Shown here: in pieces, positions 13,302 through 22,169 of the stretch
Layout: every line of letters begins with the position of its first letter
How positions within the stretch are numbered: the stretch's first letter is position 1
Source: CAZGUG01 sp964625335
GTDB lineage: Bacteria; Bacillota; Clostridia; Ch29
Length of the DNA: 29,992 nucleotides
Assembly (NCBI GenBank): GCA_964625335.1
Contig: CAZVBE010000023.1
Location: forward strand, 1-29,992
Direction: 5' to 3'
Notes under the pieces: generated by a model
Database searches by the model: none
What the model was told of the DNA's origin: nothing
The model's input: only the letters and a program-made list of their open reading frames with translations
Program-made: the position numbers and the translations under genes

Positions 13302-15407
13302 CTAAATGCCCGCCTCGTCAAGCCTGTCGAGGTTATAGGCTTTGATAATATTCATTAATTTAACCGGATACTGGGAATCGGTGGCATATCCGGCCCTTCT
13401 CAATGCCCAGGCGCCCTGGGTACTGTCGTGCATCACTTCCCTGAAGGGTTGGTATCTGTCGGCAGTGAGCAGCAGATTTTTATGATCCGCCCAGCTTTCG
13501 TCCACATTGCTGTAAGCCCGGAAATTTGCATCAACACGGAAGGTCTGACCGTTATACTCTTCCCAGGTGTTTGAAATCACCGAACCGGCGGGACCTGTCC
13601 CCTTTATGCCGAACAGGTTGTTTGAAAAGTTACCTGTATATTTGTCAACCGGAACACTTTGGCCCCATCCGGTTTCCAGAATGGCCTGGGCTGTCTGCAG
13701 CGCTGCAGACATACCGGTTTTCTGCCATGAATTACCGGCTAAACCCGATGCCAGCTCTAAAAATTCATCCTTCTCAACCACCGGCTTGGCAGAGTAAAGG
13801 GTGCCAAGGTATATCCGGAACGGGACTTCCTCGCTGGCAATCTTAGCTCCCGAAGCCAGCACTCCCTCGGCCTGAAGCTTCCATTCACCCTGGTCTCCCC
13901 CGGCCGGCGTCCAGGAGTACTTTGCCCCGGCATCCTGCCCTTCGGCAATAACCCTTCTTGCGCCTGTCCGGGTATCAATCAGAACGTATTGGACGCTGTC
14001 CAAGGTGGTATTGCTTGCAACTGTCAGTTCAACCGGGCCGGTCACCACCTGCTGCGGGCCCACGCCTTCCAAAAGCAGCTTTGGCGCACCTGTAAGCTTC
14101 ACACTGACGCTGTTGCTTGTATGGATAACGCCGGAGGTATCCTTAACCCGAACCAGCAGCTCTTTGGTTCCGGTCAGCTCGGTACCGGGGAACCACCTAT
14201 GACTGACATATCCGACCTTCGCCAGCACCTCTTCCTTTCCCGTCTGCGGGTCTTTCATCACATATTCGGTTTCGCTTACCTGGAAGTTCCGGGACACCGA
14301 TAACGTAACCGGCTTTTCCACAGTACTGCCATCGCTGACTCCCCTTATCTCCAGCCTCTTTGACACATCAACCCTTGCGGGTATCTCCTGGCCGGCATAG
14401 GCCTGTCCCAACCTGTCGTAGGCTGTCACCCTGAAGGTAACGTTTCCGTTATCCTCAAACATGGGCGACCATGTATATGGGCCCTGGGGATCCATTTCTC
14501 CGGTGGTAAACACTTTGTCCTTATCATGGTTTGTAATCTCATACTTGACATGGGCAGCAACAAAATTCAAATCAGCTCCCAGTGAAACCGCATCTCCCAC
14601 AACCTGGCCTGCGTCAAGCCCGGTTAATTCCACCCTGGGCTCTGCCGCCAACTGCACCGGGATGGCTGATCCGGCCACAAAGGCTCCATTTCCGTCGTAC
14701 AAAGCAGCGACAAGGACCTTCTGCCCACTCTGCTGCACATCCGGAAGATAAGTATATTCTCCGGTTATATTGCTGCCCCTGGCAACAACCGCTCCCCGGG
14801 CGGTACCGGGATCAAGCAGCAGGAACTTTATCTCGGCAGCGCCCGCCGGCACTCCGCCGGGAAAGGCTGCCTGCAGCTTTGTTGTCCCTGTTATAACCTG
14901 CCCCGGCCGTACAGAGGCAATTTGCATATCATAGAAGGGTGTAATGCTTGCAACCTTTGAGGAATCGATATATACAGTCCTGCTGGAATCCTCCCAGGTT
15001 ATATCTACCCCTAAAGCGTTGCTCACCAAGCGAAGGGGTACAAAGGTACGGTCTTCGATTATCAGTGGAGCCACATCGCTTATATTATAGGTTTTCTCCC
15101 CTGTGTTATACTCAACAAGACGGCTGTCAATACGCAAAAGCACCGAACGTTCGTCCTTTACTATATGTACCGTTCTGTCCTGTTCGTTCCACTCCACCTG
15201 CGCGCCCAACTGCTCCATAACAACACGCAGCGGCACCAGTGTCCGGTCATTGTGTATAAACGGCTGCGGCGTAGTCTCTACACTGTCACCGTCAATAACA
15301 AGCTTTATATCGGTGGCAGCCAGCCCCGGGGAGAAATTCCATTGCAAGAAAGCCAGTGCAACTAATAATAAAACAGCCAGAAATCTGCTGCAGTTCTTAT
15401 ACTTCAT
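13302..15407 (-). CDS. secreted glucosaminidase with copper-amine-oxidase-type N-terminal domain
   Basis: 701 residues from the ATG at 15407, which is 8 bases behind GAGG; the ATG two codons upstream is too close to it. A signal peptide (FLAVLLLVALAFLQWNFS, cleaved near LAA) is followed at about 35-150 by the Clostridia copper amine oxidase N-terminal repeat (VIDGDSV, FIHNDRTLVPLRVVMEQLGA, and again FVPLRLVSNALGVDITW). Several beta-rich Ig-like units fill 150-540. The C-terminal 150 residues are a GH73-type N-acetylglucosaminidase: the presumed catalytic Glu is in AQAILETGWGQS, with NLFGIKG and the SWADHKNLL block following. It is likely a cell-wall hydrolase acting outside the cell. It appears to be transcribed alone. 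Confidence 0.88.
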   Translation of the reverse strand: MKYKNCSRFLAVLLLVALAFLQWNFSPGLAATDIKLVIDGDSVETTPQPFIHNDRTLVPLRVVMEQLGAQVEWNEQDRTVHIVKDERSVLLRIDSRLVEYNTGEKTYNISDVAPLIIEDRTFVPLRLVSNALGVDITWEDSSRTVYIDSSKVASITPFYDMQIASVRPGQVITGTTKLQAAFPGGVPAGAAEIKFLLLDPGTARGAVVARGSNITGEYTYLPDVQQSGQKVLVAALYDGNGAFVAGSAIPVQLAAEPRVELTGLDAGQVVGDAVSLGADLNFVAAHVKYEITNHDKDKVFTTGEMDPQGPYTWSPMFEDNGNVTFRVTAYDRLGQAYAGQEIPARVDVSKRLEIRGVSDGSTVEKPVTLSVSRNFQVSETEYVMKDPQTGKEEVLAKVGYVSHRWFPGTELTGTKELLVRVKDTSGVIHTSNSVSVKLTGAPKLLLEGVGPQQVVTGPVELTVASNTTLDSVQYVLIDTRTGARRVIAEGQDAGAKYSWTPAGGDQGEWKLQAEGVLASGAKIASEEVPFRIYLGTLYSAKPVVEKDEFLELASGLAGNSWQKTGMSAALQTAQAILETGWGQSVPVDKYTGNFSNNLFGIKGTGPAGSVISNTWEEYNGQTFRVDANFRAYSNVDESWADHKNLLLTADRYQPFREVMHDSTQGAWALRRAGYATDSQYPVKLMNIIKAYNLDRLDEAGI

Positions 15408-15531
15408 ATACATTTCCTCGACACCCCTTTATCTAATGTTTAAATATATTATAATTATACTTTTTATTTGACGTGTTGGGTAGACGGATTGTTCCCTGTT
15501 TTATAAGGTAATACTAAACATAACTGTATGA

Positions 15532-15564
15532 AATAACCCGGCTTACCAGTTCCGCCGGGTTATT
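15532..15564. terminator. terminator after the hydrogenase operon
   Basis: AATAACCCGGC pairs perfectly with GCCGGGTTATT over an 11-base loop, with a T-rich tail on the plus side and TTTC on the minus side. It lies 15 bases beyond the hndD stop. Confidence 0.75.
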
Positions 15565-15579
15565 TTGTATCTTTATCTT

Positions 15580-17358
15580 CTATATCCTTTCCCTTTCTTC
15601 AAAATGGGTGTGAAGAAGCCGGCGGGCCTTTTCCCCGAAGGGTTCGCCCAGATATCTTCTGTACAATTCCAATACTTCAGGGTTCTCATGGGACTTCCTA
15701 ATTTTCTTTTTTCTATCCTCCCGGTAAATAGCCTCTGCGCGTTTTTTGATTATCTCATCGTTGCCGTGGTGGTATGGCTGTCCTCCCCCTCCGATACAGC
15801 CGCCGGGACAGGCCATGATCTCTATTGCATGATAATCCGCCTTTCCTTCCCTTATTTCCTCAAGGATAACCCGGGCGTTTCCCAATCCGCTGGCAATACC
15901 AATCTTAAGCTCCTGATTGCCTATTTTAACGGTTGCTCTTCTAACCCCTTCCATTCCCCGCAGCTGCTCAAATTCAACGTTTTCTAATGTCTCGCCGGTA
16001 ATCCATTCGTAGGCCGTACGAACTGCCGCCTCGATAACACCCCCGGCAGTTCCGAATATAACCGATGCGCCGGTGGTTTCTCCAAGGGGCTTGTCAAATT
16101 CACTGTCCGGAAGCCTGTCAAACTCTATGCCCGCTTCTTTTATCATTGCCCCCAGTTCCCTTGTGGTTATAACAATATCCACATTATTATTCTCATCCTT
16201 GGTAAGCTCGGGCCTTTTTGCCTCTGCTTTTTTTGCAATACAGGGCATGACGGATACCACTACGATATTATCAGGGTCCAATCCTTTTTTCCCGGCATAA
16301 TAGGTTTTGACTATGGTTCCAAACATAATATGCGGTGATTTGCAGGTGGACGGCACATGAAGGAGCTCCGGAAACTGGTGCTCAATGAATTTAACCCAGG
16401 CAGGACAGCAGTTTGTCAGTATGGGCAGTGTTTTATTGTTTTTAATCCTGTATATCAGTTCAGACGCTTCCTCCATTATTGTAAGGTCGGCGCCGAAATC
16501 GGTATCAAATACCGAAACAAAGCCCATGCGTTTGAGTGCTGTTACCATTTTCCCCGTAACAACCGTTCCCGGCTCCATCCCGAAAAGCTCACCCAAAGCT
16601 ACCCGAATGGCAGGGGCTGTTTGTACCACGACATGCTTGTCCGGATCGTTCAGCGCTTCCCACACCTTGTCCACATGGTAGCTTTCAGTAAGGGCAGCCG
16701 TGGGACATACCTGTACGCACTGTCCGCAATAGGTACAGGACGTTTCCACCATGGGAATATTGAAGAACGGGCCTACAAAGGCGTTAAATCCCCGCCCGAT
16801 TCCCGATAGTATGCCGCAGGTCTGTACCACATTGCAAGCTGTCTCGCAGCGCCTGCAGTAGATACATTTGTTCGGATCCTTAACGATGGCATCACTTGAC
16901 AAATCCTTGGGGTAATCCATCCTTTCCCCTTCCCACCGAATCTCCCTTACATTAAGCTCATCTGCAAGGGCTTGAAGCTCGCACTCCAGGTTTTTGGGGC
17001 AGGTAAAGCATTCGTTGGGGTGATTTGATAAAAGAAGCTCTACCGCCATCCTTCTCGCAGTAATCGCCCGGAGCGTATCGGTGCGGACAATCATTCCCTC
17101 ATAGGCCTTGGTCACACAGGCCGGGACCAGCTTGCTTCGCGTGGATTCACCCATCTCCACCATGCACACCCTGCAGGAAGCTGTTTTATTATGAAGCTGC
17201 AGGTCGTGAAGGTCCAGATGGCATAAAGTCGGAATCTTCACGCCAATTTTGTGGGCTGCCTCTAAAATAGTTATCCCCTCAGGCACGGTCAGGTCCTGGT
17301 CGTTGATTTTTATCTGAAACGTTTTTCTGTCCGTATACTGTTTTTGTTCTTCAGCCAT
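15580..17358 (-). CDS. HndD/HydA, catalytic subunit of NAD-linked [FeFe] hydrogenase
   Basis: 592 residues from ATG 17358, 5 bases after GGGGAGA. Domain order: a plant-type [2Fe-2S] domain (TLCHL, CRVCM), a NuoG-like His-Cys segment (HPNECFTCPKNLECELQ), two [4Fe-4S] motifs (CIYCRRCETAC, CTYCGQCVQVC), then the H-cluster domain. H-cluster signatures are L1 TNCCPAWVKF, L2 MPCIAKKAE and L3 MACPGGCIGGGGQP. L1 has Asn where Ser is usual (TSCCP). It makes or oxidises H2, exchanging electrons with the NAD(H) and ferredoxin sites of the other subunits in the cytoplasm. It is last in a four-gene operon, and no H-cluster maturation gene is in the window. Confidence 0.95.
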   Translation of the reverse strand: MAEEQKQYTDRKTFQIKINDQDLTVPEGITILEAAHKIGVKIPTLCHLDLHDLQLHNKTASCRVCMVEMGESTRSKLVPACVTKAYEGMIVRTDTLRAITARRMAVELLLSNHPNECFTCPKNLECELQALADELNVREIRWEGERMDYPKDLSSDAIVKDPNKCIYCRRCETACNVVQTCGILSGIGRGFNAFVGPFFNIPMVETSCTYCGQCVQVCPTAALTESYHVDKVWEALNDPDKHVVVQTAPAIRVALGELFGMEPGTVVTGKMVTALKRMGFVSVFDTDFGADLTIMEEASELIYRIKNNKTLPILTNCCPAWVKFIEHQFPELLHVPSTCKSPHIMFGTIVKTYYAGKKGLDPDNIVVVSVMPCIAKKAEAKRPELTKDENNNVDIVITTRELGAMIKEAGIEFDRLPDSEFDKPLGETTGASVIFGTAGGVIEAAVRTAYEWITGETLENVEFEQLRGMEGVRRATVKIGNQELKIGIASGLGNARVILEEIREGKADYHAIEIMACPGGCIGGGGQPYHHGNDEIIKKRAEAIYREDRKKKIRKSHENPEVLELYRRYLGEPFGEKARRLLHTHFEERERI

Positions 17359-17377
17359 TGTTTCTCCCCGCTTTTTA

Positions 17378-19024
17378 TTAAGATTGTATCCCTGGTTTGT
17401 TCTTAGCCGTGTATTTCCCTTCTCCCCGGGGGTTGTCCTGGTCCGTGATAAAAGCCAAATACTCATCCCAGAAATATTTCATGGTACTTATAACCGGATT
17501 GGGAGCAGTCTGGCACAGACCGCACAGGGAGCTGTCCTTAACCATATAGGCCAGCTGTTTCAATGCATCCAGATCCGCCATGACCGCTTTGCCATCGGTT
17601 ATTTTTTTAAGTATTTCAAACATCCTTCTGGTACCGATCCGTCCGGGGCCGCACCTTCCACAGGCTTCATCCATGGTAAACTCTAGATAAAATTTGGCAA
17701 TGTTGACCATGTTGTCATCCTCATCCATTACAATCATTCCTCCGGAGCCCATTATGGATCCTCTCTCCAGCAAACTATCATAGTCTACCGGTGTATCCAG
17801 GCCCTCTTCGGTAATGACGCCCCCCGATGGTCCTCCGGTCTGTACCGCCTTGAACTTCTTGCCCTTGGGTATCCCCCCGCCGATATCGAAAATGATTTCG
17901 CGCAGCGTAATACCCATGGGTACTTCCACAAGACCTACGTTGTTAATTTTTCCGGCAAGGGCGAATACCTTTGTCCCTTTGCTCTTCTCAGTTCCCATAG
18001 ATGCGAACCATTCTGCCCCCCTGGTGATTATAGAGGTTATATTAGCAAAGGTTTCAACATTATTCACACAGGTCGGATGCCCCCAGTACCCTTCCACGGC
18101 GGGGTAAGGCGGCCTGTAATTGGGTTCCCCCCTTTTTCCCTCGCATGAATTTATAAGCGCTGTTTCCTCTCCGCATACGAATGCTCCGGCCCCGTATTTT
18201 AAGTCTATGTCAAAGCAAAAATCGCTTCCGAAGATATTCTTGCCCAGCAATCCAAGCTCTCTTGCCTGTTTTAACGCAGCATTCAGCCGCGATATAGCAA
18301 GGGGGTACTCGGCCCGGATGTATATTAAACCCTTATCGGCGCCTATGGCATACCCTCCAATGGCCATTGCTTCCAATACGCTGTGGGGATCGCCTTCCAG
18401 TATGCTTCTGTCCATAAATGCTCCCGGGTCGCCTTCATCGGCGTTACAGATAATAAACTTCACGTCGCTTTGCTGTTTTTTTGTGATTTCCCATTTCAGC
18501 CCTGTGGAAAACCCACCGCCCCCACGTCCGCGGAGCCCTGAGCTTTTAACCTCTTCTATGACCTGGTCCCCCGTCATTTGGGTAATGACTCTGCCCAACG
18601 CCTCATACCCGCCCCGTGCTATGTATTCATTGATATCTTCGGGGTTTATCAGCCCGCAGTTTCTAAGGGCAACGCGCAGCTGCTTTTTATAAAAGGGTAT
18701 GTCCTCCTGATTTTTTACTATTTTCTTTTCCTTTGGCTCCACATATAAGAGCCGTTCCACTATCCTGCCCTTTATAATATGCTCATCGATTATTTCCTTG
18801 GCGTCCTTTGGACCGACCCTGACATAGAACACGTTGTCCGGTTCTATCTTAACAATGGGACCCTGTTCACAAAATCCAAAACATCCTGTCTTAATCACCT
18901 GTACCTCTTGGGCGTATCCCCGGGCTTTTATTATAACTCCCAGATTCCTAAGTACTTTTTCACTCTCATTCGCTAAGCAGCCTGTTCCGGTGCAGACCAT
19001 TATATTGGTACGGGCACTTGTCAT
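17378..19024 (-). CDS. HndC/HydB, NADH-binding flavoprotein subunit of the hydrogenase
   Basis: 548 residues. The N-terminal thioredoxin-like [2Fe-2S] domain (C11, C16, C48, C52) is followed by the NuoF-type FMN/NADH core (SGLRGRGGGGFSTGLKW at 162-178, NADEGDPGAFMDRS, GAGAFVCGEETALI), an SLBB part and a helical iron-sulfur region. Two departures: the CxxCxxC of the [4Fe-4S] site reads CGRCGPG, so C455 and C458 are present but the third ligand is G461, while the usual CGLGQTAPNP reads CGLCQTAPNP, giving C501 plus an extra C504. Second, the C-terminal two-[4Fe-4S] ferredoxin domain found in many HndC/HydB proteins is absent; the protein ends 44 residues after C504 in a basic tail. hndD begins 19 bases later. 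Confidence 0.94.
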   Translation of the reverse strand: MTSARTNIMVCTGTGCLANESEKVLRNLGVIIKARGYAQEVQVIKTGCFGFCEQGPIVKIEPDNVFYVRVGPKDAKEIIDEHIIKGRIVERLLYVEPKEKKIVKNQEDIPFYKKQLRVALRNCGLINPEDINEYIARGGYEALGRVITQMTGDQVIEEVKSSGLRGRGGGGFSTGLKWEITKKQQSDVKFIICNADEGDPGAFMDRSILEGDPHSVLEAMAIGGYAIGADKGLIYIRAEYPLAISRLNAALKQARELGLLGKNIFGSDFCFDIDLKYGAGAFVCGEETALINSCEGKRGEPNYRPPYPAVEGYWGHPTCVNNVETFANITSIITRGAEWFASMGTEKSKGTKVFALAGKINNVGLVEVPMGITLREIIFDIGGGIPKGKKFKAVQTGGPSGGVITEEGLDTPVDYDSLLERGSIMGSGGMIVMDEDDNMVNIAKFYLEFTMDEACGRCGPGRIGTRRMFEILKKITDGKAVMADLDALKQLAYMVKDSSLCGLCQTAPNPVISTMKYFWDEYLAFITDQDNPRGEGKYTAKNKPGIQS

Positions 19025-19039
19025 GACTATCCTCCTCTC

Positions 19040-19432
19040 CTATGGTCTTTCAAAATCAACGTGCAAAGTCAAATCCTCCACCGGCTCTCCGCCCTTAATA
19101 TGCTTTTCCAAAATCTTATCAACTCTGTTTCCCTTAACATTCCCATAAAGAACGGGCTTTTGACCGGGAATATTCACCTGAACGGTGGGCTCCGAATGGC
19201 AGTATCCTATGCATCCCACCGGTACCACCTTAACATTATCCAGTTTTTCCTTTGCCAACAGCTCCATAAACCTGTTGACCGTTTCCCTTGCCCCTGAAGA
19301 AATACCGCAGGTGGCCATTCCAACCAGTATCTCGATCTTATCTCCCTTCGCTTCTCCGTCTTCTCTCAGACGTATCCTGTCAACGTGCTCTTCTCTTATT
19401 CTTCTTAACTCATCCAGGGTTTTTATAGTCAC
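19040..19432 (-). CDS. HndB, thioredoxin-like [2Fe-2S] ferredoxin subunit
   Basis: 130 residues with a thioredoxin-like ferredoxin fold. Three Cys are visible: C42 (GMATCGISSGA) and C74, C78 (VGCIGYCHSEP). The first loop has Ser where a fourth Cys would sit in NuoE, which is normal for HndB-type subunits. It probably shuttles electrons within the hydrogenase complex. Its ATG overlaps the hndA stop by 4 bases and hndC starts 15 bases after its own stop, so it is firmly part of the operon. Confidence 0.9.
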   Translation of the reverse strand: MTIKTLDELRRIREEHVDRIRLREDGEAKGDKIEILVGMATCGISSGARETVNRFMELLAKEKLDNVKVVPVGCIGYCHSEPTVQVNIPGQKPVLYGNVKGNRVDKILEKHIKGGEPVEDLTLHVDFERP

Positions 19433-19956
19433 TGCTGCTCCTCCTGACTACGATATTCTCCTATGATTTGGTCCAGGTCTTCTTCCTTCACACGCCCGTA
19501 AACCTTACCGTCTACCATGACAACGGGCGCAAGCCCGCACGCCCCGATACACCTCACGTCCTTCAGGGCAAAGAGCCCATCCTCTGTTATTTCATTGGAC
19601 TCAATGTTGAGTTTTGCCTTGAGCTTTTCGATAATCTTATCCGCCCCTCTTACAAAGCAGGCTGTACCCATACATACGCTAAAGGTATGCTTTCCCCCGG
19701 GCTTTGTAGTGAAGTTTGAGTAAAAGCTTACCACACCGAAAACCTCTGCGCCGGGAATACCCAGTTTTCTAGCTATGTACAGCTGTACATCCCTGGGAAG
19801 ATATCCGAATATGTCCTGGGCTTTATGAAGTATAGCTATCAATGCCCCTTTTGTGGTTTCCATGCCGTCAATAAAGGCTTCCAGCTCATCAAACTTTTCC
19901 TTCGGCAGATCTTGGCCGGGGGATTCTGTTACGCTTATAGTTTGCGGTTTTGTCAT
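19429..19956 (-). CDS. HndA/HydC, NuoE-like [2Fe-2S] subunit of the hydrogenase
   Basis: 175 residues, full length for NuoE/HydC. The four [2Fe-2S] ligands are C95 and C100 (SVCMGTACFVRGA) and C136 and C140 (RCIGACGLAPV). An N-terminal helical bundle carries IFGYLPRDVQLYIARKLGIP. It passes electrons from the HndC flavin. First gene of the operon hndA-hndB-hndC-hndD, about 140 bases from the preceding terminator-like hairpin. The start is an ATG behind GGGTGG. A TATAAT lies about 110 bases upstream without a good -35, so the promoter is uncertain. Bases 19957-20092 show nothing else. Confidence 0.94.
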   Translation of the reverse strand: MTKPQTISVTESPGQDLPKEKFDELEAFIDGMETTKGALIAILHKAQDIFGYLPRDVQLYIARKLGIPGAEVFGVVSFYSNFTTKPGGKHTFSVCMGTACFVRGADKIIEKLKAKLNIESNEITEDGLFALKDVRCIGACGLAPVVMVDGKVYGRVKEEDLDQIIGEYRSQEEQQ

Positions 19957-20092
19957 ATATCGGCCACCCTTTCATAACCGGCAAATGTATTATTGGTTTT
20001 AGTTTTCCATTTAAGTTGCTATTTACTACTTAATACCTGAAATTTATAAAAAAAACCGAGACCGATTATAATATTTTACCTGCAATTGGGAG

Positions 20093-20134
20093 TAACCAAA
20101 CAACCGGAGCCCCAGGGCTCCGGTTGTTCGGTTA
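20093..20134 (-). terminator. long hairpin after the MFS transporter gene
   Basis: A stem of about 19 bases, broken by one mismatch: TAACC-A-AACAACCGGAGCC against GGCTCCGGTTGTT-C-GGTTA. It lies about 30 bases beyond the transporter stop. There is no long T run on either side, so termination is likely but unproven. Confidence 0.55.
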
Positions 20135-20164
20135 CTATGTTTCTTTCTGTCTTTAATATATTGA

Positions 20165-21346
20165 TTAAGCAGCTTTCCCCTCTTCTTTTCTTTCCTTAAT
20201 GCTAAAAGATAAAACTAAACCAATTGCGGCAGCTATGGCAGAAATAATAAACGTGTTTGTGAAGCTTCCTGCCAGTGATTTAATGAAGATGCCGGATAAT
20301 GCGGCAAGTCCGTATGCTTGATATACTACACCGTAGTTGGATGCATATCTGAATGAACCAAATTCTTGATTTGTGAATGTTGGGAATAATGCTAAAAATC
20401 CGCCATACCCAACAGCAACACCAATCACGCCAAAATAGAATGCTGCTTTAATGCCGGTTAAGAAGCTTAACGCCAACAATGAAGCGATTGTAATCACAAA
20501 TATTACCTTTAATGTATTTAATATACCAAACTTATCAGATAAAGTTCCAGATACCAGACGACTTCCAGCATTTGAAACTGCAAGTATAGAAATAATAGCA
20601 GTCGCAGCTGCTCCATTAAGACCAGCGACTTCAATTCCGATATTTTTAGCGGCCCCTAAAACTAATAATCCGGGAATAACTGCCAGCCAGTACATAAACC
20701 AGGTTATACGGAATTTTGAGGTTTTCATCATTTCAGAAGTAGTATAATCCCCTTCTTCTTTTTCAGTTGCTTTCTTTACAAAACCCTCTGGATTATTTGT
20801 AAATATTGCTCCAATCAAGATTAATGACATGGAAATCAAACCCAGATTCAAAAATGCACCCGACACATCTGAAACTAACAAAAGCCTGGAAATAACTTCT
20901 TTGAAAATAATACTCCCCCCACCAAAGATGGCCACTGATAATCCAGTAATCATACCTCTGTTTTTAGGGAACCATTTAATTAGAGTAGAAAGTGGACATA
21001 CATATACAAAACCAACTCCCGCACCAGTTAACACGCCATATGTCAAATATAACATAAATGGAGAATTTACGAACGAAGATAAAATTAATCCTCCTCCATA
21101 TAATAACCCGCCAATAATAAGTGCTGGCCTAGGCCCTTTCTTATCTACTAATCTTCCTGAAAAAAGAGTACTGAATGCAAAAACGAATTGCGCAAGGGCA
21201 TAAGTTAACAGAATTTCATTTGCTCCCCATCCTCTTTCATTTTGAATAGCAGTTCCAAAGATACTCCATGCATAAAGACCTGCTATTGTAATCTGAGCTA
21301 GTAAGGCTCCTACTAGAACTAAATATCTATTCTTTACATTAAGCAT
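20165..21346 (-). CDS. MFS transporter, oxalate/formate antiporter (OFA) family
   Basis: 393 residues with 12 predicted membrane helices. The OFA look is clear in NRYLVLVGALLAQITIAGLY at the start, the LYAWSIFG segment, the GRLVDKKGPRP loop, and TGAGVGFVYVCPLSTLIKWF with the arginine-containing PKNRGMITGL loop. A central hydrophilic loop (about 185-205) is Glu/Lys rich. The transporter probably exchanges small carboxylates; substrate cannot be read from sequence, and homologues include many without oxalate activity. ATG 21346 follows AAAGGAGG; a start 15 codons upstream is not supported. It is monocistronic between a strong promoter and a hairpin. Confidence 0.88.
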   Translation of the reverse strand: MLNVKNRYLVLVGALLAQITIAGLYAWSIFGTAIQNERGWGANEILLTYALAQFVFAFSTLFSGRLVDKKGPRPALIIGGLLYGGGLILSSFVNSPFMLYLTYGVLTGAGVGFVYVCPLSTLIKWFPKNRGMITGLSVAIFGGGSIIFKEVISRLLLVSDVSGAFLNLGLISMSLILIGAIFTNNPEGFVKKATEKEEGDYTTSEMMKTSKFRITWFMYWLAVIPGLLVLGAAKNIGIEVAGLNGAAATAIISILAVSNAGSRLVSGTLSDKFGILNTLKVIFVITIASLLALSFLTGIKAAFYFGVIGVAVGYGGFLALFPTFTNQEFGSFRYASNYGVVYQAYGLAALSGIFIKSLAGSFTNTFIISAIAAAIGLVLSFSIKERKEEGKAA

Positions 21347-21397
21347 TTTGACCTCCTTTGATGATTTGCGAAAATCCGAACGCCGCATCATTGCAAA

Positions 21398-21426
21398 ATA
21401 ATAGCATACAGAATATTAATTTGCAA
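21398..21426 (-). promoter_or_regulatory. promoter of the MFS transporter gene
   Basis: TTGCAA (21421-21426), 17-base spacer, TATTAT (21398-21403 complement) preceded by TGC. Just upstream of the -35 is an inverted repeat GTTTTTG (21429-21435) with CAAAAAC (21457-21463), a candidate activator or repressor site. Confidence 0.7.
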
Positions 21427-21474
21427 CAGTTTTTGACACATCGTTACATTTTTCGACAAAAACGCAGGGGCGAT

Positions 21475-21722
21475 TCACTCGTAATCTACAATATAGAGGC
21501 TATACCAGTCGATAATAACAAACAGATACATGAAGCCCTTCTGCATTAGGCTAACTGCCCGACCTTATGCTCAAGCTCTGCTACATGCTGTCGCTCTGAC
21601 TCTAGTTTTTTTCCGGCTTCTGAGGATCCTTTCTTGAATAGCTCATTGTCCCGGTTTACGAACTCCTGCTTCCAGCGACTGACCATGACTGGATTGACAC
21701 TATACTTGGCGGCAATCTTGCG
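21475..21722 (-). pseudogene. IS3-family transposase relic (OrfA tail fused to OrfB fragment)
   Basis: One frame reads RKIAAKYSVNPVMVSRWKQE and then an acidic helix ending VAELEHKVGQLA, the second helix-turn-helix half and leucine-zipper of IS3 OrfA, with stop TAA at 21546. Directly overlapping it, another frame reads KGFMYLFVIIDWYSLYIVDY and a stop at 21475, the catalytic-core stretch with the second Asp of OrfB. Everything between the OrfA end and the OrfB DDE region has been deleted, and the OrfA N-terminus is missing, so the element is dead. Bases 21723-21885 hold AT-rich sequence with no gene. Confidence 0.7.
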
Positions 21723-21885
21723 ACGATTTCAAGAACAGGGGTGTGCAACAGGGTTAAGGGTTGTGCAGATTCCTTCTATGCGTTTTATATATAAGCTCAT
21801 CTCCAGGAGCAAAAAAATCTTTTCATGGGGTTCTATTATTAAAAGAAGGTTATTAAAAGAAGACACTTGAAATATTCATATTATA

Positions 21886-21914
21886 TTGAAGTATATTTAT
21901 GCTTATGCTATATT
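21886..21914 (+). promoter_or_regulatory. promoter for the RNHCP-rsgA operon
   Basis: TTGAAG (21886-21891), 17-base spacer, TATATT (21909-21914) preceded by TGC (extended -10). The first gene starts 255 bases downstream, leaving a long leader. Confidence 0.65.
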
Positions 21915-22044
21915 ATTAGGTGTTCAACCTAAATCCTGTGTAAACCACGCAAGAAAAGAATTTTCATATTGACGTGGATTTCAGGGAATATTATTAATTC
22001 GAGCTGGATCATCAAATCATGCCAGCGGGAAAGGGGTGTGTTTT

Positions 22045-22107
22045 TTGACAAGAACACATGCATTGGAGATTGCGGCAAACCGGGAGGTTTGTGCGGAATA
22101 GTCTCCC
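22045..22107 (+). promoter_or_regulatory. structured leader with possible 18-codon upstream ORF
   Basis: A stem-loop CAAACC-GGGA-GGTTTG (22076-22091) is nested inside GGAGAT/GTCTCC-type arms (about 22065-22107). An 18-codon frame (TTG at 22045 to TAG at 22101; peptide TTRTHALEIAANREVCAE) begins about 8 bases behind AAAGGGGTG and runs through the hairpin. This layout would fit translation-dependent control of the downstream genes, but it may be coincidental. Confidence 0.3.
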
Positions 22108-22169
22108 CATGACCTCCCAAAAGGATCATATCATGTTTAGGATATTTTGACCTTTAGGAGGAAAATAAA

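Noticed and set aside
13526..15471. Plus-strand frames of 65-122 codons opposite the glucosaminidase gene
   Set aside because: Shadows of a GC-rich coding strand; no start signals or recognisable domains.
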